From positions 13,046,817 through 13,110,816 of the forward strand of contig NC_084806.1 in assembly GCF_963583255.1 (NCBI RefSeq): a stretch of 64,000 bases of DNA, given 5' to 3'. This document shows, in pieces, positions 46,775 to 59,935 of the stretch; positions within the stretch are counted from its first letter, which is position 1, and the number at the start of each line of letters is the position of its first letter. The notes beneath the pieces were generated by a model. It saw nothing but the letters and a program-made list of their open reading frames with translations, made no database searches and was not told the origin of the DNA. Position numbers and translations under genes: made by a program. This DNA is from Pyrus communis (lineage: Eukaryota; Streptophyta; Magnoliopsida; Rosales; Rosaceae).

Positions 46775-48777
46775 AGGTTAGACGACGACAAATCATTGCT
46801 GCCCATTCACCATATGAAAGAAGATTCGGAGTTGGACGATGAGATTGTTGCCTTGAATGAATTTCGTTCATCCTTAGTAGCTAAGAACTCATCCATTGAA
46901 ATCATTGGTCCAGCCACATCTTCAATGATTTTTGAGGATATGGTTCTTCACAAGGAGAAACTAAAACGCCATCACAACAAAGTTCTTTTGGAAATTCAAA
47001 GCACCATATTCAAAGTCCCTTAAAAGAAACCACTTCTTCCAACCAAGGTTCGGAGGTACCTTGATTTCCTGCCACCCTAGGCGTTCATCTATCATGGTAC
47101 CATGTCTTGCTTAGACATTAAATAAAACGCTTGCTAGGAGGCAACCTAGCTGGGTTTGTGTTCTTTCTTTTATTTGTTTTCTTTTAGTTTTCATTTTACT
47201 TTAATTCTTTGCGCTCTTTGTCTTGCTGCATTACTACATTTCATTCGTTTTTTACGCATTGAGGACAATGCTTAGTGTAGGTTTAGCTGTGTGGTTGAAA
47301 TTTTCTGTTTGATTTTAGTTTTTGGCTAAAATTTGCTTTTGCTTACTAATATGAATGTATATGAGGGGTATATTTACAATCAAGACTATGGTGTTGTCAT
47401 GAAAATGTTTTGTATCATAATTTTTTTCACAAGGCTAGTACTTTTTGATTTATTATGGTTAAAGTATCATGCTCAAGTTTTGGAAGAAGAATAGTGAAGA
47501 CTACCCTAGCGAGCTATTTTGAACCTATTTGCTTCTTTGAAAGGGTTTAAAGTGTTTCTGCTCCCATCTTTTTATTTCAGTTTCACTTCAAATGATCTAA
47601 TTATTTCTTTTTGATTGAATGCTAAGAATAATCCTATGTTGCAGATGCCATGTGCTTGTTATCACCTATGAATGAAATTGAGACGATGTTAGACTTTGCA
47701 TGTTTTAACCACTACAAGGCATAATTCCCATCCCTTTGTGTGCTCCATTCACCCTTGTTGCAGCCGAATACTTTTAACCTAATTCTTTTATCACCCACAC
47801 CAAACTCTACCCATCTTAGCCCATTAAACCATACCTTATAGTTTGGGGAATACCAAAGTGATGAAGATAAAGATAGATTGAGCTCTAGATCAAGAATGTG
47901 GTGTGTACCAAGGTAACATGTGTTGGAATTGCAAATAAAAAGAAATAAAGAAAAGAAACAAAATCAAAGATGTAATTTCCAAATCCTTTCACTACCACAC
48001 ATGGGTCATGGACACCAAGAACAAATAACAAAGACCAATTCAAGTGAAGAGCCTACTTATTTCACAACAAAGACACTTTGGTATGTCCCAAGCTCTAGTA
48101 TTTCCTATCTAGTCTTTCATAGCCTCGTGCCTAAGCCTTACATTAAAACCTTGTGAAAGACCGAGCTGATCTTTGGGATGTATTCATGGGTGCTGGTAAG
48201 TATGTGTGCTATCCATATTCTTAGTATTTGATTCCCTTCATGAGACTTGTTCAGAAATCGTGCTTTTATTTCATATTTCCTATATGAGCATTTTGATTCA
48301 CTTTTACATAACTCCACTCACATATGTTTGTTAAGAGACTACACATTAGGATATGTGTAAAAATTTTGAGTGAAATCTGTGAGGACTAGAGTTGAGACGA
48401 ATTCTATCTTAGGCATTTGAGTATGGTGTCTTTGAAATCATGAGTCATAGAGTTATGGTTTTACACTACACACATGATACGATTCATTGGAGTGACAAAA
48501 TTTTAATTTAAACGTAGGACTAAGCTTTCATTGATTATTATTAGTTTGTTTCAAGTATGCTTTAACCAATTTGTTTGCAGAGTCTATAAATGTTTGTGGA
48601 CGTCATCACTGTAAACCCTCAGGAGACACAACTCCCCCTACTAGGGACACCTAGAGGTTTAAAGGCTTGTTTAACTTGCTCAGTGCAATCACTTAACCAT
48701 CGAACATGGTCTAGCTAGATTTTTCTTTGTTTTGTTTATTTTTAGTTCTAGTTTTGCTCGAGGACTAGCAAAAACCA

Positions 48778-48791
48778 GGTTTGGGGGTATT
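48778..48791 (+). other. Polypurine tract of the gypsy element
   Basis: ggtttgggggtatt lies directly before the second TGATAAC LTR start, following the gaggactagcaaaa motif. Confidence 0.7.
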
Positions 48792-49410
48792 TGATAACTT
48801 ATATATGTCATGCATCTATACCATCTATTCCTAGTCTCTTGTGATATTTTTGAGTTAAATTGATTGTGTTTTACCCTCTTTTGTGTTAACGTGCAGTTAA
48901 TTGCATTTTAGAGTCCTTTTGAGGGAAAATAAGGCAAAATGGTGCTGAAAGTGGAGAATTCAATAAGGATTTTATTGTGGAGAGAGATTCAAAGTGAACA
49001 ATTGAATATGGTGATGAATATGGCCTTTTAAGAGACCAATAACAGAAAACAAAAAAAAGGTTTGAAATAAAGGCTCAATTATTGAGTTGTGTTGGTATTC
49101 TATAACAGCTGCTTTTACTTATAAAATCTAGCTTTTCAGCCACTTTTACACAAGCTCCCTCTTGTGGATGCACAAAGCTCGCTCTCTCTTCTTTTTTTTT
49201 TTGGCCTTTCTTCTAGAAACAATACCCTATTTCCCTTCACCATCTGCTGCCATCAAGGGAACCACGCAGCTACACTGTTTTTAAAGGAGTTCCACATTAG
49301 AATTGCTTCAAGGGTTTCTTCTATAAACTTTAATTTCACTCATGCTGTTCTTCATATTTATATATTCTGTGATCATGTATGTAATTAAGTTCATAGCTAA
49401 GGATTTCGAT
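48792..49410 (+). repeat. 3' LTR of the gypsy element, first piece
   Basis: Aligns with 44649-45270 of the 5' LTR. Ends at the GAT target duplication (49408-49410) of the CACTA element. Confidence 0.85.
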
Positions 49411-51432
49411 CACTAGTACAAAAAACACTTTGCATGACGTAGGTATTGTCGTAGCACAAAGTCAAAAAACGTTGCCTGAAAATTAGTCCAACGATCACTT
49501 AATCACGTGAAAACCGTCGCGCAAAGGTAGTGAAAATAAGGTTTGTGTGACGAAGAAGTAACCCGCATCGCGCAAAGACCTTTTGCACAATGCAGGTTAC
49601 ACCTTCGTTACACAAACCGTTTTTTTTTTGACAAAATATTTTTTATTTAATTTTTTTATAAATATTGTAATTAAATTATAAAAAATAATTAATAAACCAA
49701 GAAAAAGTATTTAATTATAAAATATATGAAAATGTACATACAAGATGTCCGAACATAAAAGAAAAAACTACAACAAGTAGTCGTCTAGATTTGATGCATC
49801 AGGTTATTGGGTATCGGCTGGGCAATGTGGTTAGAAGGTCGAAGATGGAGCAAGATCAGGTGCTGGTATCGGGATTTAAAGGCTGGACATATGTAAGGCC
49901 TGTAAAATCATACTCGTCTTCTCGTCCTAGCCGATAACTGGGCTACAATCTAGGCTTCTCGGGCTGCTTCTTGGGCCGCAATCTAGGACGTCGTAGGAGT
50001 ATCCTCAGTAAGGGGTGTACGTTCCCCAATCAATGGAACACTCATGGATGAAGCAGTAGTTGCTGAAAATGCGAGAGGAGCATTGGTCATACTTCGACGA
50101 GGAACGATCAACTGCGAAATCTATAGACTTTTTGAACCATAAAAATATAACATTAGAAACTAATCCTTTCTTGCATTTGAAACTAATCATTTCAGGAAAA
50201 AAAAAATACAAAGTAATGGGTATTCGATTCAATCAATACAAAGTAATATTCTACGTCTTTGCATTCATATTTTTTCAACCTACAACGTTTTGTCTGTTTA
50301 GCTCATACACAAAGAAAATCCTAGTGTTTTAGTAAATGAATCATGTGGAATGATCCATGTGATTTTGATGGCATGAGGTCTAAGTTTGAAAATTACACGG
50401 AACATAAAAGATAGAGGTAGTAGTACTTGAAGAAAATCAATCAAAAGAGGTTCTTGTAAAGTTCACACAAGAAACATGTGGAAAGAAGAAAATAGTAAAA
50501 AAGATGCCACCCAACAAATTCCTTTTCGACTCACATACAAGACAGAACTTGGATGTCAACAAGGGCATCAACCAGTCTAAACCAGTCAATAGCAAAATGT
50601 AGAGAGGTATCTGATTCTTTAGAGTGGGGAAACAGAAAGGAGATGTATGCATATGGAATCCTTATCAATAAATTAGCTCAAAATTGGATAAGGGAAGTTA
50701 TGGTCAGCACTGTGTAACCAATCCCAGTCCACTATATCTACTAACCCAAAAAAAACAAAAAAAAAAAAAAAAAAAATCCCAGAAGCAGAGAAAACTAGAA
50801 TAGAAAATGGAACCAAGTGACATCTAGTAAACATGTCACAAACAAGTATTAAATAGCAATTATAATTCATCCTCACATTTGCTTTGCTCCCATCAATCAC
50901 AATACCATATCATTGAAAAGCAACAAGTTCTTCTCAAAAAGAGAAAGCAAAGATAGACACTTGGGGACAAAAAATCTACACCTACATGTCAAACCACATA
51001 TATCTACACCTACATGTCAATACCTCCCAAGCGCCCCCTTGATAGTTGAAGAAATGTTCAGGAATCAGTCGTTGTTCACTAGTAATGTTCGAAGCAAGAA
51101 ACATGAGAAAGCAAAGCACTAGCAATTTGGAGGGAAATAGAACTCAAAGAAGACCAAGTAATAATAAATTAGAGCAATTGAAAACATGAGAGGACTTCAG
51201 GATGTACCAAACTTTTGGATGGGAAAGTATTACTTTGCAAGACAAATATCCTTGTGGTAAAGCACACCCTATGTGAAACATAAGAAATGAGTCATTTCTC
51301 ACGTAGACTCCAATAGGTTGCAGAGAATATATAGGAAACAAAGGCAATATACAGATTAAGGGAACAAGGGCAATACCAAAGTTCATTACATTTAATAGTT
51401 CTCAAAGCAAATTGAAAGCTTAAGTACATGGA

Positions 51433-51548
51433 ATGATTAAATTGATTGACATCATGATAATATCATCAAGTTTGCTTGTAGCTACCATTTGAAATAAAAG
51501 TAGTGATTCAATGATTAAATTGATTGACATCATGATAATATCATCAAA
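51433..51548. repeat. 38-bp direct duplication, 78 bp apart
   Basis: atgattaaattgattgacat and the following bases to atcatcaa occur at 51433 and 51511. Inside the CACTA element; no function evident. Confidence 0.8.
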
Positions 51549-53114
51549 TTCATAGCTAGCTAGCTAAGGTAGAGAGAAAGTTTGAAGGGATAAGAAGTCG
51601 TCATAGATGGCAATTGGTACATGATTTATATAATGGAAATCTGCCTTAATCCAATTATTAATCCTAAAGTTGTATCTTACGACATAGGCGCATTGCAAAT
51701 TCTCATTTATTATTTTCAAATTCTCATTTAGTAATTTTCATTTGCTTGCTTTACAGAGTTTGGTTATACATTTCTTTCTCCTCATAGTGGAACATAACGA
51801 CTTTTGCTTCCAGTCCATCTCCAAGTTGTTATAGGAATGCACTAATTCTCTTACATGTATTATATTATATACATATGTTTTTCTAAAAGGATTACAAATT
51901 CCTTTGGCCGAATTGACAAGACAACAAAGCCTAATCAACCCCATCATCGCCGGTTCAGTTACACTAGTAAGTAATCAAATCACACCAGAAGAGTTGCATC
52001 TTTGTACTATTAATTATATGCCATCTTTTGCAAGGGTTCTGCTTATGCTAAATATGCACAAGATCAAGCCACTTTCCACAAGTTCTATCTTACATTAATT
52101 AGCATGTAGTCTGAAAACTAAAACAAGCTATGTGAAGATACTTGCAAAAGTTGGACCATTGGGTACAATGTTGAAGATGAAGCAGCTGCAAAAAGTGTGT
52201 AGATGAGTGGTTTGCTAAGAATGTTAAGTTATTAATAAGTGACTAATAAGCAGCTGTAAAAAGTGTGCAGAGGAGTGTAAAAAGGGTACTGTAGTTTCTA
52301 TTACATAATAATAGCAATATCTAATTTTAGAACTTTCCTTCTTTCCATTTTCCTGAGCCCAGTTACCTTTGCATTTGCCCCGCAACCAATAAAAAAAATC
52401 ACAGATTTGCAACCAGAGCTTTCAAATAAAACCCTAATTTAGGATTAAAGCAAACATAGATTCTTGCAACACTCACCAAATAAAACCCTAATTACCCTAA
52501 TTACACTTAAAGTAACAACAAATAAAACCCTAATTTAAGTGTATATATGATAATTAGGGTTTCCTAATTACCCAGTTACCTTTGTCTTTATCTAACGATG
52601 GGTGGGTAACGGCAAGGAATTCCTCGTTAGATCAAGGAAGTGGCAGATGAAGGAAGACAAAGACGACCGAAGTGAGAGACCAAGTGAAAGAGAAATGTCT
52701 GGACGATTGAAAATTGCAGTGCCTAATTTTACCCCATTTTTTCGAATTCAAAAGAGCGCCTAATTTTTACAATTGGAGCCCTAAAATTTCACCCGCTTGC
52801 ATGATGCATGTATAAATTATGAAGTCATGCAAAGGCTCTTTGTGCAACTATCACACTTGTGGTGTCGCGCTAGTTATTTTTATTTTATTTAATTATAAAA
52901 TTTATTGAAAATGTGACTTTACTCCTTTTAAATTCAATTTTTTTCTTACATAAAACCCACAATAATCTATTTTTCTAACAAAAACCCGATCCAAACTACA
53001 ATAATAAATTTAAAGCTACTTAATAAATATACATACCATTCAATTTCTTAAGTGTTATACGTACAAAATAAATAAATTTAAAGCTAATTAATAAATATAT
53101 ATACCATTCAACTT

Positions 53115-54440
53115 GATGGGATACGCATTCTACGAAATTAGTTTCAACGATCCAATTGTCAAACTTGTTTGTATATACTTCGAGATCGCATACAACGAAA
53201 ATCACAAAAAACAAACATTTAGAGAGCAAGTAACGGGATAAAACTTTTCGACGGTTATAAACGAAAAATCACGATTTAACGGTAGTTTTAACTCCGATTT
53301 TGATGATTTTTTTACAGCTACACTCCTTGACCCTATATGAATACAATGAATGAATTCGATCTTCAATTTAAAATATTTACACTAGTGGATACTACAAAAT
53401 CTTATGTTATACTTAATGAAAGTATAAATAAACTCCAAGTTTAGTGAATCTATTGTTTTGATGGGATACGCATTCTACGAAACTAGTTTCAACGATCCAA
53501 TCGTCAAACTTGTTTGTATATACTTTGAGATCGCATACGCTGAAAATTGCAAAAAATAAACATTCAGAGAGCAAGTAACCGGACAAAACTTTTCAAAGGT
53601 TATAAACAAAAAATCACGATTTAACTGATTTTTTACAGCTACACTCCTTGACCTTATATGAATACAATGAATGAATTCGATCTTCAATTTAAAATATTTA
53701 CACTAGTGGATACCACAAATCTTATGTTATACTTAATGAAAAGTATAAATAAACTCTTAAGTGTTAGTGAATCTATCGTTTTGATGGGATACGCATCCTA
53801 CGAAACCAACTTCAACGATCCAATCGCCAAACTTGTTTGCATATGCTTCAAGATCACATATGCTAAAAATCGCAAAAAAACAAACGTTCAGAGATCAAGT
53901 AACGGGACAAAACTTTTCGATGGTTATAAACGAAAAATCATTATTTAACGGTAGTTTTAACTTCGATTTTGATGATTTTTTACAGTTACACTCCTTGATC
54001 CTATATGAATATAATGAATGAATTCGATCTTCAATTTAAAATATTTACACTAGTGGATACCACAAAATTTTGTGTTATACTTAATGAAAAATATAAATAA
54101 ACTCTAAGTGTTAGTGAATCTATCGTTTTGATGTGATATGCATCCTATGAAACTAATTTCAATGATCCAACCGTCAAACTTGTTTGCATATGCTTTGAGA
54201 TCGCATACGCCAAAAATCGCAAAAAAAAAAAAAAAAACATTCAGAGATCAAGTAACGGAACAAAACTTTTCGACGGTTATAAACTAAAATTCACGATTTA
54301 GCAGTTATTTTAACTCCGATTTTGATGATTTTTTACAACTACACTCCTTGATCCTATATGAATACAATGAACTAATTTAATCGTCAATTTAAAATATTTA
54401 CACAAGTGGATACCACAAAATCTTATGTTATACCACAAAG
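53115..54440. repeat. Four tandem copies of a ~345-bp unit inside the CACTA element
   Basis: Units start gatgggatacgcattctacg at 53115, 53460, 53783 and 54130 (the last as gatgtgatatgc), giving periods of 345, 323 and 347 bp. The second unit is short because about 26 bp near gattttgatg are missing. Each unit contains ttcgacggttataaac-like and aaatatttacac stretches. Stops occur in all frames, so it is not coding. Confidence 0.88.
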
Positions 54441-54825
54441 TTGTTGACTTTGCGTGACGAAGGCGTGCATTCATTGCGCATCGTGCAAAACTGCTTTGCA
54501 CGACAAAGGTGCACCTAGGTCATGCAAAGCTATTTTGCGCAACGAATGCACACCTTCATCATGCAAAAGACGTTTGCGTGACGTGGCTTGTGTGTCGCGC
54601 AATATTTTGGTGCCAAACCAAGACTTTTACCCTTTTGTCCCAACATTGGGCCACGAAGGTGTTCCTTCATTGCACGAAGTTGTTTTGCGCCATGTCGGTC
54701 TTCGTTGTGCAAAGTTCCGTTGCGCAAAATGTCTTTGCGTGATGTTTTGTTGTCACCGTTGCGCAAACATACTTTGCACGATTCAACTTGCTTCGTCGCG
54801 CAAGTATGTTTTTGTACTAATGGAT

Positions 54826-55087
54826 GTAGCCTTGCAAAACTACTCTATGAAATTAAGTTAAAGTATTCAATTACCAATCTGTTCTGTTGTTTCATTCATT
54901 GATTTTATAGTTTAATTTGTTTGTTTATCTTAATGTTTGATCCCTGTTAGAGTTTTCCATAGATTATTTGATCAAGGTTATAGTACACATCATGCTTAAT
55001 CTTGGTGGACATGTGAATGAATGAAGAAACTGTTATGCAAACATCATGCCATGTGATTTCTTTGGTTCTTTGAAGTTTTATTGTTCT
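54826..55087 (+). repeat. 3' LTR of the gypsy element, second piece
   Basis: Aligns with the 5' LTR from about 45268 (tgtagcctcgcaaaactact) to about 45530. Ends at the GTTCT target duplication of the solo LTR. Confidence 0.85.
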
Positions 55088-56336
55088 TGTTAGAGGACTT
55101 TCAGGTCGAGGTGGACTTGGACTTTGAGAAAATCCTCTTGTCTTCCTTGGTGCGGATTCGTACCAAGTCCCAGAATATCTTGCAAGAGTTAGCTTGTCTT
55201 AGGAAATACCTTGGTAATATCAACGACTTGAATATAGCCTGATTGATCAAGATGATGACTTGCTTAAGTGAAGCGTGCTATGGAAGCTAGAAGATTATCA
55301 GTTTAACATGAGAGAGAAGGGATTTGCATGGTTGCATGACATTCTTAGCTGCATGATTTAGGCTTTCCTAGGGTGATAGTAACGCTAATGGTTGAGATGT
55401 TTGATAGAAAGCTGTGGGAATTACTAAGGTTCCATGAATGGTGATTCTTGAGGCTTGGAGTATGCTTCTGGGCTAAATGGAACTCTCTGGGCTTTGTCCT
55501 AGGTGGTTCTCTCTCACTACGTTATCTCTATCTCTATTTCTATGTTATTATGCGTGTTCCTCTCCTTTCATTTATGTAATGGCTTTTCCCTCCTTATGTA
55601 AGTGAAGGGTTTTCCTTTAGGCTTCAAGGGAATCTCCCTTTGTGGCTTGGTATTCCCATTTCTTTCTCCCTAGCCTCATATTATTCCCCTTTTGGTGTAA
55701 GATAGCTACATTGATGAAACCTGCAATTTGTTTCTTCCCGAGATGCGACTTTCCTAGGGCAACCTTCCGTAGACGCTATTTCTGGTAGCGCGTCTCATGG
55801 CATTTGTGCGTTGGTTGTCTGTGCAGGTTGGGAAGGGAAAGTTAGCATTAAATGCCTAACTTGCTGGGCTTAACATACATTTAATGCAAGAATCTATTTT
55901 TGTCCTAACTAAGGGAGTTGGCTTGCTAAGGAAAAAGGTAAACTAAGCTAGTTCTTTCTCAATGATGCACGTGTGAAATGCAAAGGTATGTGTTTGGATC
56001 TTGGGGCCCCAAGCAGCCCAAAGTCTTCCATAACCTTAATTCCATGTAGGCCCGATAACTTTCTGTAACCATCCACACCACAATCCACTTGACAAGTCTC
56101 GAATATGTGACTTGGGCTTAGCATGACAGTGATTCACATGAGGAAGCATGGCGTGATGAAGAGGCATGAGCATGGAGTGAGTATTAGGCTTAATCACCGT
56201 GGCATGGCGTGTTTGTAAATATATTCATCATCAATCTCATGCCTTGGCAATTGTTTGGGCTTGAATGTAGGCTTTGCATGACAATTGGGCTTTGAAACTT
56301 GGTTGGATTGGTGTGTGACATTTTTGGGCCCCAACA
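55088..56336. mobile_element. Solo LTR (TGTTAG...CCAACA), 1249 bp
   Basis: Bounded by a perfect 5-bp duplication GTTCT (55083-55087, 56337-56341), with TG...CA ends. No internal coding region, primer-binding site or polypurine tract, so a solo LTR left by LTR-LTR recombination is the simplest reading. Inserted in the gypsy 3' LTR. Confidence 0.85.
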
Positions 56337-56341
56337 GTTCT

Positions 56342-56749
56342 TAATGGAATCTTAATTGGTAATCTAAGTTGAACATCACAACTAGGTTGCAGATTGGGAG
56401 TACTTCATCACAACCACACATCAAATGGATAATCATAAATAAGTAAAACGAACCCTAGTTGTAAATTGGAGAACTGAATACGTTTGAGTTACTTTTCATG
56501 GAATTGACTTGTTATGGTGAAATCGATATCTCTAGTTCCATCAATTTATCATTCATATTCATATTCTCTTCCATTTTAAGTTACTTTACTTTTCCAACAA
56601 AAATTCAAACTCAATTTATCAATTTCATTGTTTAGTTAGAGTTCACATAAAGCTAGTAAGTCATAAAGGTCTAATCAGTTCTTGTGGTTCGACACCCTTA
56701 CTTGTGCCGTTATACTATCCTTATATTTGCACTTGAAAGGAACACAACA
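56342..56749 (+). repeat. 3' LTR of the gypsy element, third piece
   Basis: Aligns with about 45532-45939 of the 5' LTR and ends ACAACA. Confidence 0.85.
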
Positions 56750-59480
56750 ATCTCCAACTTGTTAATTATCACCTGCACAATTCAACAAGTTTAGGGTTTA
56801 TAACAAAAGACTTCGATATTAGTTGAAGTAAGATTTGAATATTTAAACTTTTCTTTTTCTATGTCAACCGATGCGGGATATTTCAACAAAATAATCATGC
56901 ATTTTTCTATATTTGATGTTCTTTTTTGTTTTTATATTAGAGGACTGCATGATGAATTTTATTAAAAAGCAACTGTAAATTTATTTTACAAAATGAACTA
57001 TATAGATATAATTTTAATCATGAGTTGTGCGTACTCTATGGAATCGAAATACTTTTTGAATTGATCAGAAGATATTTTCAATGGACTAGAATCCGCTACT
57101 TGAGCAAAACTAAATCTTCATGGAATCATATTGAATATTTAACAATACATTCCGTATCTTGCTAAAAAATCAATCATTATATAACAAGTACACATTATCT
57201 AACCAATTATGTCTCGACCTGGCAACGCATGTTTGTATGGTTTATGGGCTGAGCTGCTGCAACATTCTGCTGCTTTATCCTTATTTTATAACTCTAGTGA
57301 TCTAGTCTCTCTAGCCCATCAACTTATTTTACAACTCTGCCATCCTACAATTGGGACCAGATTTCTTAATAACCTAGGACTTTAGCCTTTAACTCTTAGG
57401 GAACACGCCCCAAAGAAAACTGTAAACCCATCTCCTTCTCTCTCTAGATATCAGTGGTAATAGGGAGAAATGCACAAAGTGTTCTGATCATGTTATTTGT
57501 AAAACATCTTATTCAAAAGTATAAACCTTGCATTGTAGTTTCATCCTACTAATACTATATGTATATAGTATCTAGTTGGGTAGTTGTAGGAAGAAAAAAA
57601 AAACCTTGTACAGGAGTGTTTAGATCATATTTTTTTTATAGAACACTTTATTAAAAAAATACAAGACCTCCTATTTTGATTCCATCCTAACTTTCCCACT
57701 CACTAGAAGACTCGTTTTTGTCAGATAACTCTTCGTAATAGAGGTGGGTTCGGTTTTAATAAGTTTCAATGGGCACGAACTCACCTCTACTTCGTAGTAA
57801 GTAGGAGTGCATGTGACTTGTGAGCACCCAAAAGCTTGATCATCCATCTTCTAATTTTGACTTGTTCGTTGTGTCCTAATGTTTGGAAGGATCTCTCTGT
57901 GCTTGTGCTTGGAAAATTATTTCAGTCCAAGATTTAAATAAAAAAGTACCAGTTTTAAGGAACACTATATAATATGCCAATTTTACAGAAACCAATGCCA
58001 CCCACATTGCATGCATTTTTAAGGTCGTAACAAATAGTGAAAGGTCTGCTTTTTCCATTGATACGTAAGAGCAAGTGTAAGAGGTGGTTTTTGTACGTAT
58101 TATCTTACTGCAATTGTTTTCTTTTACTCCTTTTCTTCTTTGGGGGCAGGGTAACTACAGCACCAGTGGTTTACAAACTAGTGAAAGTGACGAAATTAGG
58201 TCACTTTCAGGGAAAAATTGGGAGTGACACTGGACCACCTTTGGTTGCTTAGATTGGCAGACATTGCTCAAAGCATAGCTGCATAAGTTTCCCATTAGTA
58301 GTAGATTAATTCAGATATTTATAAATGAGATCACACTTTGATAAATCTTTTGACCATTTTGTTTTTAATTTTTAGTTTTTACTTAACTACTAAAATGTGG
58401 CTTGAAAGACACTGATCCATATATATCAGTCCATATATGTCAAATACCAGTCCCTATTTGAAATAGTTGGCACGTATGACAGTCTTCATTGACCAATAGA
58501 CCCATTTATCATGTCACTAAAGGGGTCATCTGATGTTTTCTGCTTAATTTATAGTTGGAGAAGGTATATGAAAGAAATGAGAAAATAGGAAGAGTGGAGA
58601 AAGATGGTGGAAGGGATGTAAAAAAAATGTGCAAGTAAATGTGACAACAAAAACTAGGACACAGGAGCTAAAATAATTTAAGTTGATTTCCACTTTTAAG
58701 ATTTTGTTTTCATTAATTCTTCTTTATTTCTTCCCATTATCTCAACATCCTTCTTCATAACTCATTTTCGTCTCAAACTCTCAAGCACAAAAAGATAAAA
58801 CCCGAAAAAATCAAACAGGCCTTGAGTCACATGTGAATTTTACACTAGCAATATATATAGATTCATATATTAATGTTAAGTAAATTTAACTATGCATACT
58901 TTAATAATATTTCCTAGTCCGGGATCTTGCTTGGTAATTGGTATGTCAGTCATGTACAAATTAGGGCAGGTGCATGATGCTAATCTTGCAAACATCATCA
59001 CCCTAGAAAGTTAAAACATTCCACAACATGATGGAATGAAATGGTAGTAAGTTTTACTGAAAATATGAGTACACTCCTTGGAATTCAATTTTCTTTAACT
59101 AAAACCCATCATGGTAAATTTCTCTAATAAAAACCCAATAATTAGGCTCCAACTAAGCATTATCCATAATTAAGTTTGACTTTGCAAAATTTGTATTTTT
59201 GGATGTCTAAATTACCCCTAATAACACTTACTTAGGGTCTCTCACTTATTATCTACATTTATTTTACATTATTTCATTCAATTAAATATTTTCAAATACC
59301 TCATGGGGATTTGGAAAAAAATTTAAATGTCATGGTTCCTATGTATTTAATAACAAAAATTTACATGATACCAATATTCCTTATATAGTTGTTTTCACAT
59401 GATGCAAACAAGTAAATTAGTATATCCTACAAATATAAAAAAGTTATTTTATTCAAAATTATCAATATTTTAAATATAAC
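56750..59480. other. Intergenic, no gene recognised
   Basis: The first 140 bp continue the duplicated sequence also seen at 44320-44470. The remainder is AT-rich with no domain-bearing frame; the small frame at 58037-58252 has no recognisable content. Confidence 0.5.
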
Positions 59481-59614
59481 ATAGGTAAATTATTTTGCAC
59501 ATATATAATAACAATATAAGTTCCTAGTATGTAACGATACATGCAAAATAATTTACCTACAAAATAAATAAATATTTTTTATTCAAAATTAATTAAATAA
59601 CAATATTTTGCAAT

Positions 59615-59645
<31 letters not shown>

Positions 59646-59935
59646 ATTTACCTACGTGCAAAATAATTTACCTACAAAATAAAAGAATGTCAATTGATTG
59701 CACACTCTATATAATAATAACAAAATATGGCTAGTATATATGTATTATCACATGAAAAATAATTTACCTACAAAATAAATAAACGTTTTTAGCCAATTGA
59801 TTCAAAATTAATTAATTACATATTATTTTACATAAAAATATAGATAAATTATTTGCACGCATATATATAATTTTAACAAAATGTGCCTAATACATACATG
59901 CAAAATAATTTACCTACAATGATTGTCAAACAAAT
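59480..59935. repeat. AT-rich repeat with direct and inverted aataatttacctac motifs
   Basis: gcaaaataatttacctac or a close variant occurs at about 59548, 59640, 59658, 59755 and 59903. Inverted copies (gtaaattattttgca-like) are at about 59486 and 59845. The pairs 59486/59548 and 59845/59903 can form hairpins. A (TA)n tract lies at about 59616-59641. Confidence 0.75.

Larger units (their letters stand above)
49411..54822. mobile_element. CACTA (En/Spm-type) element, non-autonomous
   Basis: 5412 bp with a 3-bp target duplication GAT (49408-49410, 54823-54825). The left end is CACTAGTACAAAAA; the right end, reverse-complemented, is CATTAGTACAAAAA, a single change. Subterminal regions (49430-49620 and 54430-54800) are crowded with tttgcgcaac / ttgcacgac-type motifs in both orientations, typical of CACTA transposase-binding repeats. 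No transposase frame was found in 5.4 kb. The interior has a four-copy ~345-bp tandem repeat. It is inserted in the gypsy 3' LTR. Confidence 0.9.
44649..56749 (+). mobile_element. Non-autonomous Athila/Tat-like gypsy LTR element, 3' LTR split
   Basis: The 5' LTR (44649-45939, 1291 bp, TGATAAC...CAACA) is matched by a second LTR starting 48792. The internal region is only 2.85 kb. It keeps a gag-like zinc knuckle, the motif gcttgctaggaggcaaccta (about 47132), a gaggacaatgc motif (about 47260) and the polypurine end gtttgggggtattt. I associate these with Athila/Tat-type elements. No protease, reverse transcriptase or integrase was seen, so it is a LARD-like derivative. The 3' LTR pieces (48792-49410, 54826-55087, 56342-56749) add up to 1289 bp; they are separated by a CACTA element and a solo LTR. 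A clear target duplication is not preserved (gtccc on the left, atctc on the right). Confidence 0.85.

Noticed and set aside
54310..54902. Four overlapping Cys/His-rich frames on both strands
   Set aside because: They arise from the subterminal ttgcgc/gcacga motif repeats of the CACTA element, not from a protein gene.
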